Assembly: GCF_002797595.1 (NCBI RefSeq)
Contig: NZ_PGFE01000004.1
Span: 186,001 to 250,000 of the forward strand
Direction: 5' to 3'
Source of the DNA: Sediminihabitans luteus
Lineage (GTDB): Bacteria > Actinomycetota > Actinomycetes > Actinomycetales > Cellulomonadaceae
Length of the DNA stretch: 64,000 nucleotides
The notes below the pieces were generated by a model that was given only the letters and a program-made list of their open reading frames with translations, did no database searches and was not told the origin of the DNA. Positions 25,728 to 34,984 of the stretch are shown one piece after another; the stretch's first letter is position 1, and each line of letters begins with the position of its first letter. A program made the translations under genes and the position numbers.

Positions 25728-27034
25728 CACGGGGTGTCGCGTGCCGCGGCGGCGAGCTCGACGTCGAGGCCCTCCCGGCGCATCCGGACGTCGATGTAGA
25801 GCAGGCAGGTGATCGCCCCGACGAACACCGTCGAGACGATCGACGTGACCAGGTTGCCGACCTGGACGACCACGATCGCGACCGCGTCGGACGGCACGAG
25901 GCTCGAGACGACGCTGAACGGGATGGAGAGCGCGGCCGCGGCGGCGAACGCGATGATCGCCGCGAGCAGGTAGATGCCGAGCACGCGCCAGAACGAGCCG
26001 CGGCTCAGGCGCCAGCCGCGACCGATCGCCGGGCCGAGCTTCTGCCGCTCCAGCACGAGCGCCGGGGGCACGAGCAGGAGCCGCACGGCGATCCACACCG
26101 TGACCACGGCGAGCGCGGGGATCAGCACGAGGAGGAGCAGGAGCCCACCGTCGCCCCAGGCGACGACCGCACCCCAGACGGCCAGCACGGGGACGACCCC
26201 CCACAGCAGGACCGTGCCGACGAGCTGGATGATCGAGAACGTGAGCAGCGCGCCGAAGCGGCTCCACGCGCCACGCAGCACCGTCCCGGGTGCGGCGCGC
26301 CGGCCGATGACCGCGTCGCCGACCGCGAGCACGAGCACACCCGTGACGAGGGGCGTGGCGAGCACCTGGAACCAGCTCTGGACCATCGCGGGGTAGAGGT
26401 CCTGCATGATCAGGTCGGCGTAGCCGGGGATCCCGACCGCGTCCTCGAGGTCGACGGCCCAGGGCGAGACCGCACCCGAGAACAGGTACGCGACGAGCGC
26501 GCCGACCGCGGTCACGACCGCGAGGAGCAGGGCGGGCAGCCCGAGCATCACGCGCGGGTTGGCACGGACCGTGCCGAACGCGCCGTCGAGGATCTCGCCG
26601 AGCCCGAGCGGACGCAGCGGGACGACACCCGGCTTGGTGGCGGCGTCGAGGTAGACCGGCGGCGGCACGGGCGCTCCGTGGGGCTGCTGGCCGTACTGGG
26701 GCTGGCCGTACTGCGGTTGCCCGTACTGGGGCTGGCCGTACTGCGGTTGCCCGTACTGCGGCTGGCCGTACTGCGGCTGGCCGTACTGGGGCTGCCCGTA
26801 CTGCGGCTGGCCCTGCGCACCGTCGCCCGCGTCGGGGTTCCCGCCCCCGTAGGTCCCGCCCCCGTAGGTCGGCGCCCCGGGCTCGGCGAGCGCGCCGTAG
26901 CGCGGTCCGGGCTGCGACCCCGAGGGCCCGTACCCGACCGGCCCTCGGGGCGCCTCGCCCCACGCACCGGGCTCCGGGGCGGGCGGTGGCGTCTGCGGGA
27001 CGTCCGGCGTCGGCTCGTCCGGAGGCGTGGTCAT
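25727..27034 (-). CDS. Membrane protein with QYGQP repeats (glycerophosphodiester phosphodiesterase membrane-domain-like)
   Basis: A 435-residue protein. Residues 1-120 are disordered, Pro/Gly/Gln-rich, and contain eight near-perfect QYGQP units (about 75-115). From residue 130 follow six or more membrane spans with long helical loops; [21 protein letters not shown] and [19 protein letters not shown] resemble the family found in the membrane part of glycerophosphodiester phosphodiesterases and in many actinobacterial membrane proteins. No phosphodiesterase domain is present, so enzymatic activity is not expected. First gene of the DUF4129-DUF4350-MoxR-DUF58 operon, with a one-base overlap to the next gene. 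ATG start; the ribosome site is weak. Confidence 0.8.
   Translation of the reverse strand: MTTPPDEPTPDVPQTPPPAPEPGAWGEAPRGPVGYGPSGSQPGPRYGALAEPGAPTYGGGTYGGGNPDAGDGAQGQPQYGQPQYGQPQYGQPQYGQPQYGQPQYGQPQYGQPQYGQQPHGAPVPPPVYLDAATKPGVVPLRPLGLGEILDGAFGTVRANPRVMLGLPALLLAVVTAVGALVAYLFSGAVSPWAVDLEDAVGIPGYADLIMQDLYPAMVQSWFQVLATPLVTGVLVLAVGDAVIGRRAAPGTVLRGAWSRFGALLTFSIIQLVGTVLLWGVVPVLAVWGAVVAWGDGGLLLLLVLIPALAVVTVWIAVRLLLVPPALVLERQKLGPAIGRGWRLSRGSFWRVLGIYLLAAIIAFAAAAALSIPFSVVSSLVPSDAVAIVVVQVGNLVTSIVSTVFVGAITCLLYIDVRMRREGLDVELAAAARDTP
26691..26810 (-). repeat. Eight 15-bp tandem repeats inside a coding region
   Basis: CCGTACTG recurs at exactly 15-bp steps from 26691 to 26796. Units differ at few positions (mostly GGGG/GCGG and CTGG/TTGC). 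They encode QYGQP. Length variation between strains is likely. Confidence 0.9.
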
Positions 27035-27365
27035 GGCGGGTCCTGTTCGGTTCGGCGGACGTCGGCGGGCGTCGGCCCGCCGTCGGGCGCGAGGAGCGTC
27101 CCACGAGGTCCCGTCGGCGTGGTGCTGCGGTGCTGCAGCCGTCGGGTTCGTGCGGTCGTCCGGTCGCGGGAGGAGACCTCCCGAGGCGTGCGCCCAGGGT
27201 AGTACGGGGCGCGGCCGCGTCAAGGGATCCGCCCACGGCCCGTCGTCGTGCATCGGGGGCCGCGGGCCTGCGCGGGGACGGCGTCGGGCGCGACCGCGGA
27301 CCCCACGACGCGACCTGGGGGCGACCTGCGCCCCGACTCGGGCGGGCGATGGCAAGATAAGGCGC
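27035..27365. other. Divergent gap before mtrA
   Basis: This 331-bp stretch separates the QYGQP-repeat membrane gene (minus) from mtrA (plus). A TACCCT hexamer on the minus strand near 27200 may be the -10 of the MoxR operon, giving a leader of about 150 nt. The mtrA -10 is at its right end. Long frames crossing it look like composition artefacts. Confidence 0.5.
27354..27359 (+). promoter_or_regulatory. mtrA -10 element AAGATA, leaderless layout
   Basis: AAGATA ends 6 nt before the mtrA ATG and no ribosome site fits between, so transcription probably starts at the start codon itself. Confidence 0.6.
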
Positions 27366-28049
27366 ATGAAGCTTCGCGTTCTGGTGGTCGACGACGACAC
27401 GGCACTGTCAGAGATGATCGGGATCGTCCTGCGGTCCGAGGGCATCGACCCCGTGTTCTGCGCGGACGGCGACCTCGCGCTCGAGGCGTTCCGGAGCAGC
27501 CAGCCCGACCTGGTGCTGCTCGACCTGATGCTGCCGGGCAAGGACGGCACCGAGGTGTGCCGCCTGATCCGCGCCGAGTCGGGCGTGCCGATCATCATGC
27601 TCACGGCCAAGAGCGACACGGTCGACGTCGTCCTCGGCCTCGAGTCGGGCGCCGACGACTACGTCTCCAAGCCGTTCAAGCCCAAGGAGCTCGTCGCGCG
27701 GATCAAGGCGCGGCTGCGCCGGTCCGACGAGCCGGCCCCCGAGGTCCTGTCGATCGGGGACGTCGAGATCGATGTGCCGGGTCACCGCGTGAGCCGTGGC
27801 GGCGAGACCATCTCGCTGACCCCGCTCGAGTTCGACCTGCTCGTCGCGCTCGCCCGCAAGCCCTGGCAGGTGTTCAGCCGCGAGGTGCTGCTCGAGAAGG
27901 TCTGGGGATACCGGCACGCGGCCGACACGCGCCTGGTCAACGTTCACGTCCAGCGCCTGCGCTCGAAGATCGAGCACGACCCGGAGAACCCGGAGATCGT
28001 GCTGACGGTCCGCGGCGTCGGGTACAAGGCGGGCGCGGTCCGCGGGTGA
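27366..28049 (+). CDS. mtrA: Two-component response regulator MtrA
   Basis: A 227-residue OmpR-type regulator. The receiver domain has the acidic pair [10 protein letters not shown] near residue 7, the phospho-acceptor Asp in [13 protein letters not shown] near 52 and the Lys in [13 protein letters not shown] near 101. The winged-helix DNA-binding domain follows from about 130, with [20 protein letters not shown] and [10 protein letters not shown]. MtrA controls cell wall remodelling and division genes in actinobacteria. The mtrA-mtrB-lpqB order is the standard one; mtrB begins 4 nt later. Probably translated from a leaderless message. Confidence 0.98.
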   Translation: MKLRVLVVDDDTALSEMIGIVLRSEGIDPVFCADGDLALEAFRSSQPDLVLLDLMLPGKDGTEVCRLIRAESGVPIIMLTAKSDTVDVVLGLESGADDYVSKPFKPKELVARIKARLRRSDEPAPEVLSIGDVEIDVPGHRVSRGGETISLTPLEFDLLVALARKPWQVFSREVLLEKVWGYRHAADTRLVNVHVQRLRSKIEHDPENPEIVLTVRGVGYKAGAVRG

Positions 28050-28053
28050 GCGC

Positions 28054-29820
28054 ATGAGCGCCCCCGGCGGGTCGCGTCGGCCGCGCTCGCTCGCCGAGCA
28101 GCTGTGGCGCCGGGTGCGCCTCATGGGTGCGCGCGCGGTCCGGCGCTGGCGGTCGTCGATGCAGCTGCGGATCGTCACGTCCGCGCTCGTGGTCGGCATC
28201 GCGTCGGTCGCCGCGCTCGGTGCGTACCTGTCGACGTCGATCGGTGACGGCCTGTTCGAGCAGCGCCTCGCGGCGGTCGACGCCGAGAGCGCGCGGTCGT
28301 CGGCGCAGGCGCGCTCGACCTTCGAGGCCGCGAGCCCGACGACGAGCGCCGACCTGCAGCAGCTGCTCAACGACATGGTGTTCCAGCTGCAGTCGGGGGC
28401 GTCGAGCAGCCGGGACGTGTTCCTGTGGAGCCCCGAGGCGATCCCGTCGTCGGTCGTGGACGTGAGCACCGCACGCCAGTACGACAGCGTCATCACGCCC
28501 GAGATGCGGCGGGCCACGATCGCGACCGCGGACGAGGACTCCGAGGTCGCGCAGGTGCTGCAGTCCGTCGCGATCGTCCCCACGACCGCCGAGCCAGGGA
28601 CGACCCCCATCCCGGGCGTCGTGGTCGGCACGGCCGTGACGATCCCGAGCTCGGGCACCTTCGAGCTCTACTACCTCTACTCGTTCGAGCCCCAGCAGGA
28701 GACGCTCGAGTTCATCCAGGGGTCGCTGCTCGTGGGCGGCGTCCTGCTCGTGGCGCTGCTGGGCGTGATCACGTGGATCGTGACGCGGCTCGCGGTCGAT
28801 CCGGTGCGGCGCGCGGCGCGGGTCGCCGAGCGCCTCGCCGACGGGCACCTCGACGAGCGGCTCGTGGTGCGGGGGCACGACGAGCTCGCGACGCTCGGCC
28901 GGTCGTTCAACGGCATGGCCGAGAGCCTGCAGGAGCAGATCACGCGCATGGAGGCGCTCTCGATGCTGCAGCGCCGGTTCGTCTCGGACGTCTCGCACGA
29001 GCTGCGCACCCCGCTGACGACGGTCCGCATGGCGAGCGAGATGCTCTACGAGGGCCGCGACGAGTTCGGTCCGGTCGAGAAGCGTTCGGCCGAGCTGCTG
29101 CAGACGCAGCTCGACCGGTTCGAGGACCTCCTCGCCGACCTGCTCGAGATCAGCCGGTTCGACGCGGGCGCGGCGTCCCTCGACGCCGAGCGCCGCGACC
29201 TGCGGGAGATCGTCGACCGCGTCGTCGAGCACGCGCTGCCGCTCGCCGAGCGCAAGGGGGTCTGGCTCTCGGTGCACCTGGGCGACGTCGCGGCGACGGC
29301 CGACGTCGACGCGCGGCGCGTCGAGCGCATCCTGCGCAACCTCGTGGTCAACGCGATCGAGCACGCGGAGGAGAAGCCCGTCGAGATCACCGTCGGCGAG
29401 GACGCGCAGGGCGTGGTCGTCGTGGTCCGCGACCACGGCGTCGGCATGACGGCGCAGCAGGTCGAGCGGGTCTTCGACCGCTTCTGGCGCGCCGACCCCG
29501 CGCGCGCCCGCACGACGGGCGGGACGGGTCTCGGGCTGTCGATCTCGCTCGAGGACGCACGGCTGCACGGCGGCTGGCTCGAGGCGTGGGGGAGGCTCGG
29601 TCAGGGGTCGAGCTTCCGGCTCACGCTGCCGCGCCGCGCCGGGATCGTGCTCGCAGGCTCCCCGCTCCCGCTCGCGCCGGACGAGCCGACCGACGGCCGC
29701 GGCCTCGACCTCGCGGGCGACGACGTCACGGCGCCCGCCGTGCCCGACCACGCGAGCCCGACGGCTCTCCCCACGATCAACGACGTCGCCGACCCGTCGG
29801 GCGACCAGGAGGTGTCGTGA
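28054..29820 (+). CDS. mtrB: Sensor histidine kinase MtrB
   Basis: A 588-residue membrane kinase. A first span near residue 45 and a second near 230 enclose an extracytoplasmic domain of about 170 residues. HAMP follows (VRRAARVAERLADGHLDERL), then the H-box FVSDVSHELRTPLTTVRMAS near 310, the N-box RILRNLVVNAIEHAEE near 428, and the G-boxes DHGVGMTAQQ and GGTGLGLSIS. The C-terminal 60 residues are a Pro/Asp-rich tail. It phosphorylates MtrA. ATG start 4 nt after mtrA; the stop overlaps the lpqB start by one base. Confidence 0.97.
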   Translation: MSAPGGSRRPRSLAEQLWRRVRLMGARAVRRWRSSMQLRIVTSALVVGIASVAALGAYLSTSIGDGLFEQRLAAVDAESARSSAQARSTFEAASPTTSADLQQLLNDMVFQLQSGASSSRDVFLWSPEAIPSSVVDVSTARQYDSVITPEMRRATIATADEDSEVAQVLQSVAIVPTTAEPGTTPIPGVVVGTAVTIPSSGTFELYYLYSFEPQQETLEFIQGSLLVGGVLLVALLGVITWIVTRLAVDPVRRAARVAERLADGHLDERLVVRGHDELATLGRSFNGMAESLQEQITRMEALSMLQRRFVSDVSHELRTPLTTVRMASEMLYEGRDEFGPVEKRSAELLQTQLDRFEDLLADLLEISRFDAGAASLDAERRDLREIVDRVVEHALPLAERKGVWLSVHLGDVAATADVDARRVERILRNLVVNAIEHAEEKPVEITVGEDAQGVVVVVRDHGVGMTAQQVERVFDRFWRADPARARTTGGTGLGLSISLEDARLHGGWLEAWGRLGQGSSFRLTLPRRAGIVLAGSPLPLAPDEPTDGRGLDLAGDDVTAPAVPDHASPTALPTINDVADPSGDQEVS

Positions 29821-31556
29821 TGTCCCGTCGTCCAGGTCCCGGACGCGCGGCGAGGCTCGCGGCCGCCGCGACCTCGGTGGTCGCGGCGTTCGCGCTCGCG
29901 GCGTGCACGCAGATCCCGACCTCGGGTCCGGTGATCGACGGCGAGGCGTCGCCCGAGCCCGTGAGCCAGCTGTACTACAACCCCAACCCGCCGCGGGACG
30001 ACGCGACCCCGGTCCAGATCGTCGAGGGCTTCCAGGCGGCGCTGCAGGGCGCACCGACGGGGACGTTCGACGTCGCCAAGTCGTTCCTCACGGGTGACGC
30101 GGAGTCGTGGTCCCCGTACACGTCGGTCTACGTGACCACGGGCGACGCGGGCCTCGACGTCGACGAGACGACGCTGGACTCGGGCCGCACCACGGTGACC
30201 GGGAAGATCACGGTCGTCGGGACGATCGACTCCTCGGGCGTGTACACCGAGGAGTCTCCGGGCTCGACCCTCGACCTGTCGTACACCCTGACGCAGGACG
30301 ACGCGGGGCGCTGGCGCATCTCGCAGCTCGAGGACGGCCTGCTGATCCCCACGACGGACTTCGACAACTCGTTCCAGCGCTCGGTGCTGTACTTCGCGAC
30401 CTCGGACCGTGCGCAGTTCGTGCCGGACGAGCGCTGGTTTCCCCGGAACGTGACCTGGTCGACGTCCGCGGTCAAGGCGCTGCTCGCGGGGCCCGCGACG
30501 TGGATGCAGGACTCGGTGCTCAACGTCGCACCCCCCGGCACGACGCTCGTCGGGTCGGTCCCGGTCGACGACGGCGTCGCCGCCGTGGACCTCAGCTCGT
30601 CCGTCACGGACGCCGCGCCCGAGGACAGGGCGTTGCTCCAGGCACAGATCGAGGCGACGCTCGTGAACTCGTACCCGCGCACGCAGGAGCCGATCCGCTC
30701 GGTCGCGCTGACGTCGGCGGGGGCGGCGCTCGTGATCCCGGACGTCGGGACGCCGCGGTTCGCATCGACGGACGCCACGCCCGTCGCGGTCTCGGACGGT
30801 GCGCTCATGTCGCTCGACGGCTCGACGTTGTCGGCGATCGAGGGGGCCCCGCCGCTCGCGGGCTTCGACCCGACGGGGATCGCGGTCGACGGCGACCTCG
30901 TGGGCGAGCCGGCCGACGCGTCGGTGTACCTGCGTGACGGCACGGACCGGATCCTGCGGCTCGCGGGCGACGGCCGTGCCGAGCTCCTGCGGGCGGACGA
31001 CGTCGCGACCCCGAGCGTCGACCGGTTCGGGTGGGCGTGGACGGGCCAGGGGGACGGGACGGTCACGGTGTTCGGTGCGGACGGCACCGCACGACCCGTC
31101 GACGTCCCGTGGCTCGCCGCGCGATCGGTCACGTCGATCGACGTCTCGGCCGAGGGCGCGCGGGCGGTCGTGGTCTCGTCGGGCCCGGGTGGGGTCGAGG
31201 TGAACGTCGCGGGGATCGTGCGGGACGCGGACGACGTCCCCGTCGCGCTGTCCGAGCCGGTCGAGATCGGGCCGGCGCTCGTCTCGGCGCGCGAGGCACG
31301 GTGGGCGGGTGACACCGACGTCGCGGTGCTCGGCGAGCAGCCCAAGGACGGCGACGAGACGGTCCGGGTGTTCCCGGTCGGCGGACCTTCGGTGACGCTC
31401 GCGGTCGTCGCGGGGTCGCGGTCGATCGCGGCGGCGAACGGTCTCGCGACGTTGCTCGTCGTCGACGCTTCGGGCGGTCTGTCCGGACGCTCGGGCTCGG
31501 GCACGGTGTGGCGCCCCGTCGCGGACGGCGTGACGATCGTGACCTACCAGCGCTGA
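29820..31556 (+). CDS. lpqB: Lipoprotein LpqB
   Basis: A 578-residue lipoprotein. The signal peptide ends in AFALAACTQIPTSGPV with the lipobox Cys near residue 29. Residues about 60-190 are the LpqB N-terminal domain, about 200-300 a GerMN-like domain (LLAGPATWMQDSVLN and VPVDDGVAAVDLS), and the rest fits the C-terminal propeller-like part. LpqB is known to bind the MtrB sensor domain and tune MtrA output. The ATG overlaps the mtrB stop (TGATG), with AGGAGG ahead; the in-frame GTG one codon earlier is possible. Confidence 0.96.
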   Translation: MSRRPGPGRAARLAAAATSVVAAFALAACTQIPTSGPVIDGEASPEPVSQLYYNPNPPRDDATPVQIVEGFQAALQGAPTGTFDVAKSFLTGDAESWSPYTSVYVTTGDAGLDVDETTLDSGRTTVTGKITVVGTIDSSGVYTEESPGSTLDLSYTLTQDDAGRWRISQLEDGLLIPTTDFDNSFQRSVLYFATSDRAQFVPDERWFPRNVTWSTSAVKALLAGPATWMQDSVLNVAPPGTTLVGSVPVDDGVAAVDLSSSVTDAAPEDRALLQAQIEATLVNSYPRTQEPIRSVALTSAGAALVIPDVGTPRFASTDATPVAVSDGALMSLDGSTLSAIEGAPPLAGFDPTGIAVDGDLVGEPADASVYLRDGTDRILRLAGDGRAELLRADDVATPSVDRFGWAWTGQGDGTVTVFGADGTARPVDVPWLAARSVTSIDVSAEGARAVVVSSGPGGVEVNVAGIVRDADDVPVALSEPVEIGPALVSAREARWAGDTDVAVLGEQPKDGDETVRVFPVGGPSVTLAVVAGSRSIAAANGLATLLVVDASGGLSGRSGSGTVWRPVADGVTIVTYQR

Positions 31557-31662
31557 CGTCCCGCCCCGCGACGGTCGTCCACAGGCGGGCCTTGCCGCGG
31601 ACGACGCAGGGCCGGGCTCCGTCGTCCGGCGGGCGTGGTGCCGGGCGGGGCAGGATCGGCCC

Positions 31663-32712
31663 GTGACGGTGGGGAAGACACGGGCGAGCGAGGCGGCGAG
31701 TGCTCGGGACGGCGTGCGCCCTGGCAGTCCCGGTCTGCTCTTTCATCCTGGTCTGCTGTTCCATCCTGGTCCGATCGTTCGTGCCGGGCTGCTCGCTCGT
31801 CCTGGGCTGATCGTGGCTGGAGTGCTCGCGGTCGTCGGGGGCTGGGCGACGACGCTCGGCCGTCTGGTCGTTCCCGTCGCCTGCGCGGGCTGCGGTGTCG
31901 CGGACGTCGTGCTGTGCGTTCCGTGCGCGGCCCTCCTGGGACGTCCGCCCGAGCGCTGCGAGCAGGACGCCCCGCGGCTCGACCGCTGCGACGGACGCCC
32001 GCCGCTGCCCGTGTGGCGCGCGGCGCGGTACGAGGGCGCGGTGCGCGAGGTGGTGGTGGCGTGGAAGGACCGGCACCGGGCCGACCTCGACCGCGTCCTC
32101 GCCGCGGCGGTCGCGCGCGCGTCGTCCTGCGCGCTCGACGCGGGGCACGCCGGCGGGCCCGCGCTGGTCGTGGTCCCGGTGCCGTCGACGGCCGCGGCCG
32201 TGCGGCAGCGGGGACGGTCGCCCGTGGACGTCCTGGCCCGCGCCGTGGCCCGCAGCCTCGCCCGCACCGCGGCCAGCACGCTGGCGCGCACCCTGGCGTG
32301 CACTGTGCCGTGCACCGTGGCCCCCACCATGGCGCGCACGGCGGCACCCCGTGCGCTCCGTGCCCTGCGCCGCGTCCGGGCCCGCGACCAGGTGGGTCTC
32401 GGCGCGCGGGCGCGCGCCCACAACGTGGCCGACGGCGTGGCCGTGCGGCGGGGAGCCCGCACGCGGCTCCGGGGCTCCCGTGTCCTGCTCGTCGACGACG
32501 TCCTGACGACCGGGGCAACGCTCGCCGCGTGCGAGTCCGCGCTGCGCCGCGCCGGGGCCGAGGTGGTCGGCGCGGTGGTGCTCGCCGCGACACCTCCACC
32601 AGGTTCACACAGAGACGAATCCGCAGGTCAGCGGCCACTTCTCGGGGGTCTGGACGGCGTTTCGCCCGTCGCCGCCCCGCGTCGTCCGACCCCGACGGCC
32701 ACCGGGGGTTAA
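31663..32712 (+). CDS. ComF family phosphoribosyltransferase-like protein with a tetrapeptide-repeat insertion
   Basis: A 349-residue protein. After a hydrophobic N-terminus with repeated PGLLFHPGLLFHPG come a zinc-ribbon pair (CAGCGVADVVLCVPC near residue 70) and the ComF PRT domain with VVPVPSTAAAVRQRGRSP near 168 and the PRPP loop VLLVDDVLTTGATL near 275. Between them an insertion (about 195-235) consists of four-residue units such as LART, AAST, LART, LACT, VPCT, VAPT, MART, which normal ComF lacks. ComF is needed for DNA uptake where competence exists; its role in actinobacteria is unclear. GTG start with CAGGAT ending 6 nt before, a leaderless layout. It lies upstream of hpf as in mycobacteria. 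Confidence 0.88.
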   Translation: MTVGKTRASEAASARDGVRPGSPGLLFHPGLLFHPGPIVRAGLLARPGLIVAGVLAVVGGWATTLGRLVVPVACAGCGVADVVLCVPCAALLGRPPERCEQDAPRLDRCDGRPPLPVWRAARYEGAVREVVVAWKDRHRADLDRVLAAAVARASSCALDAGHAGGPALVVVPVPSTAAAVRQRGRSPVDVLARAVARSLARTAASTLARTLACTVPCTVAPTMARTAAPRALRALRRVRARDQVGLGARARAHNVADGVAVRRGARTRLRGSRVLLVDDVLTTGATLAACESALRRAGAEVVGAVVLAATPPPGSHRDESAGQRPLLGGLDGVSPVAAPRRPTPTATGG

Positions 32713-32796
32713 CCTGGGGTTGTCGAGCCGCCCGGGGGACCGCGGCGGGTCGGCACCGACGTTCCGAGGGGCCGCCACGCGCGGGCCGGGGAGGTG

Positions 32797-32898
32797 ATGA
32801 GCACCGGCACCCGGCAAGGTGCCGCCGCACCAGACATCGGGCCGAGAAGGCCCACAGACCCCCGCGGGACGGCCCGACATCCGGGCCCCGCGGAGTAG
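32797..32898 (+). other. Possible 33-codon leader ORF before hpf
   Basis: An ATG frame with GGGGAGG just ahead (too close for ideal spacing) ends in TAG 11 nt before the hpf start. Inside it CGGCACC (32805-32811) pairs with GGTGCCG (32818-32824). It could be a leader peptide or chance; coding is not shown. Confidence 0.3.
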
Positions 32899-32909
32899 CG
32901 GAGGTTCAC

Positions 32910-33542
32910 ATGGAGATCGTCGTCGTCGGCCGGCACACCGAGGTTCCCGAGAGGTTCCGTCGGCACGTGGAGGAGAAGCTCGCCAAGCTCGAGCAGCTCG
33001 CACCGACCGCCCAGCGCATCGACGTGGAGATCACCCACGAGAACAACCCCCGACTCGCCGACGTGCGCGAGCGCGTCGAGCTCACCGTCCGCGCGAAGGG
33101 GCCCGTCGTGCGGGCCGAGGCCGCGGCGGACGACCGGTTCGGGGCCCTCGACCTGGCGACCACGAAGCTCGCCGAGCGGCTGCGCAGGTCGCGCGACCGC
33201 CGCAAGGACCACCGCAAGAACGCGGTGCAGCCGCCCGTCGACGTGCGCCCGTTCGACCCGGACCGTGACGCCCCGGCCCCCGAGCCCGAGGCGCCGACCC
33301 ACCCGGCCACGCCGGGGGAGGCCGTCGAGAGCCAGATGGGCGACTCGCCCGTCGTCATCCGCGAGAAGCTGCACAGCGCGGCGACCATGAGCGTCGACGA
33401 CGCGGTCTACGAGATGGAGCTCGTCGGGCACGACTTCTTCCTCTTCGTCGACGCGGAGACGCACCGCCCCTCGGTCGCCTACCGGCGCCGTGGGTGGAGC
33501 TACGGCGTGATCGCGCTCGACACGTCGTGCGCGGGCGACTGA
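32910..33542 (+). CDS. hpf: Ribosome hibernation promoting factor, long form
   Basis: A 210-residue protein. Residues 1-105 are the S30AE domain that sits in the decoding site (MEIVVVGRHTEVPERFRRHV, then VELTVRAKGPVVRAEAAADD). A Pro-rich acidic linker (about 112-140) leads to the C-terminal domain (about 148-205; SVDDAVYEMELVGHDFFLFV) that dimerises 70S ribosomes into 100S particles. The long form is the actinobacterial norm. ATG with GCGGAGG at good spacing. A long hairpin terminator follows. Upstream is a 197-nt gap with a possible leader ORF and a TAACCT hexamer at the comF stop codon. Confidence 0.96.
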   Translation: MEIVVVGRHTEVPERFRRHVEEKLAKLEQLAPTAQRIDVEITHENNPRLADVRERVELTVRAKGPVVRAEAAADDRFGALDLATTKLAERLRRSRDRRKDHRKNAVQPPVDVRPFDPDRDAPAPEPEAPTHPATPGEAVESQMGDSPVVIREKLHSAATMSVDDAVYEMELVGHDFFLFVDAETHRPSVAYRRRGWSYGVIALDTSCAGD

Positions 33543-33553
33543 CCTGACCCGAC

Positions 33554-33594
33554 CACGGGGCCCCGGTGCGCGACGCGCGCACCGGGGCCCCGTG
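33554..33594. terminator. Strong terminator after hpf
   Basis: A perfect 19-bp stem with a 3-nt loop starts 12 nt after the hpf stop. No T-run. The next gene begins 36 nt further on. Confidence 0.8.
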
Positions 33595-33629
33595 TGCTGC
33601 CTGTGGGTGGTCGGGTCCACGATGGTCGT

Positions 33630-34901
33630 GTGGAGACGCTCTCGATCGCCCAGGCCCGTCGGACGGCGCTCGCCGCGCAGGGTCTCGCCCGCCCGCGTCG
33701 CGCCGGGCCGGGTCGCGCACCGACCCGGCCGCCCGGGATCGCCGACCTGCAGCGCGTGGTCGACCGGATCGGCGTGCTGCAGATCGACTCGGTCAACGTG
33801 CTCGCCCGGGCGCACCTCGTGCCGCTCTACTCGCGTCTGGGCCCGTACGACCCCGCGCTCCTCGACCGGGCGACGGAGCGGGCCCCGCGGCGTCTGCTCG
33901 AGACGTGGGGTCACATGGCCTCCTACGTGCCGCCCGCGACGTACCGGCTGCTCTCGTGGCGGCGCCGCCGGGTCGAGGCGGAGGCATGGGGCAGCATCCG
34001 TGACGTCGTCCGCTCGCACCCCGAGGTCGTCGCGCGGGTGCGTGAGGTCGTGACCGAGCACGGCCCGGTCACGGCGACCGAGGTCCGTGCCCTGCTCGAG
34101 GCCGAGGGGCACGTGCACGTGCCCGACCGGTCCGCGTGGGGCTGGGCCTGGAGCGTGGCGAAGACCGCGCTCGAGCACCTGTTCTTCACGGGCGAGATCG
34201 CCGCGGCGCGGCGCACGGCGTCGTTCGAGCGCTCCTACGACCTCGCCGAGCGGGTCGTCCCGCCCGCCGCGCTGGGCGAGGTGAGCGACGCGGACGCCGT
34301 CCGCGGGCTGCTCGAGATCGGTGCGCGCGCACACGGGGTCGGCACGGTGCGGTGCTTCCAGGACTACTTCCGGCTGCGCGGACCCGCGGTGCGCACCGCG
34401 CTCGACGAGCTCGTCGAGGACGGCACGCTCGCCCCCGTGCGTGTCGAGGGCTGGGACGCGCGCACCTACCTGCACCGTGACGCGAAGGTCCCGCGCACGG
34501 CGACCGCGCGCACGCTGCTCAGCCCGTTCGACCCGCTCGTGTTCGAGCGCGTCCGGCTCGAGCGGCTCCACGGGGTGCGGTTCCGGATCGAGATCTACGT
34601 GCCGGCCGCACGCCGCGAGTACGGCTACTACGTGCTCCCGTTCCTCGAGGGCGAGCGGATCACCGCACGCGTCGACCTGCGCGCCGACCGTCGCGCCGGG
34701 ACGCTCGAGGTGCTCTCGGCCCACCCCGAACCCACCGCCGGCCCGGACACGCCCGAGGCGCTCGCCGCCGAGCTGCGCGTGCTCGCGGACTGGCTCGGGC
34801 TGCCCCGTGTCGACGTCACGCCCCGGGGCGCGCTCGCGCCGTCGCTCGCCGGGGCGCTCGCGAGCCTCGGCACGGTGGATCGCGGGACCCCGCCGGAGTG
34901 A
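33630..34901 (+). CDS. Winged-helix DNA-binding protein of the YcaQ/DUF1006 crosslink-repair glycosylase family
   Basis: A 423-residue protein of the HTH_42 family, whose E. coli member YcaQ is a DNA glycosylase that unhooks interstrand crosslinks. Visible stretches are RIGVLQIDSVNVLARAHLVP near residue 47, LLETWGHMASYVPP near 90, and the late LLSPFDPLVFERVRLERL near 293 with YYVLPFLEGERITARVDLRA. The QIDSVN stretch suggests the QxD-type active site is present. GTG start; CACGAT ends 6 nt before it, so it may be leaderless. It separates hpf and secA, which are often adjacent in actinobacteria. Enzyme activity is inferred from the family. Confidence 0.82.
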   Translation: METLSIAQARRTALAAQGLARPRRAGPGRAPTRPPGIADLQRVVDRIGVLQIDSVNVLARAHLVPLYSRLGPYDPALLDRATERAPRRLLETWGHMASYVPPATYRLLSWRRRRVEAEAWGSIRDVVRSHPEVVARVREVVTEHGPVTATEVRALLEAEGHVHVPDRSAWGWAWSVAKTALEHLFFTGEIAAARRTASFERSYDLAERVVPPAALGEVSDADAVRGLLEIGARAHGVGTVRCFQDYFRLRGPAVRTALDELVEDGTLAPVRVEGWDARTYLHRDAKVPRTATARTLLSPFDPLVFERVRLERLHGVRFRIEIYVPAARREYGYYVLPFLEGERITARVDLRADRRAGTLEVLSAHPEPTAGPDTPEALAAELRVLADWLGLPRVDVTPRGALAPSLAGALASLGTVDRGTPPE

Positions 34902-34984
34902 TCGGGCGCCCTCCCGCGGGCCGCGGTGGTTCGCCGGAGAGCGAACGGGGCGAGCGTGCGTCCGGGAGAAGGGCCGAACGGCCC

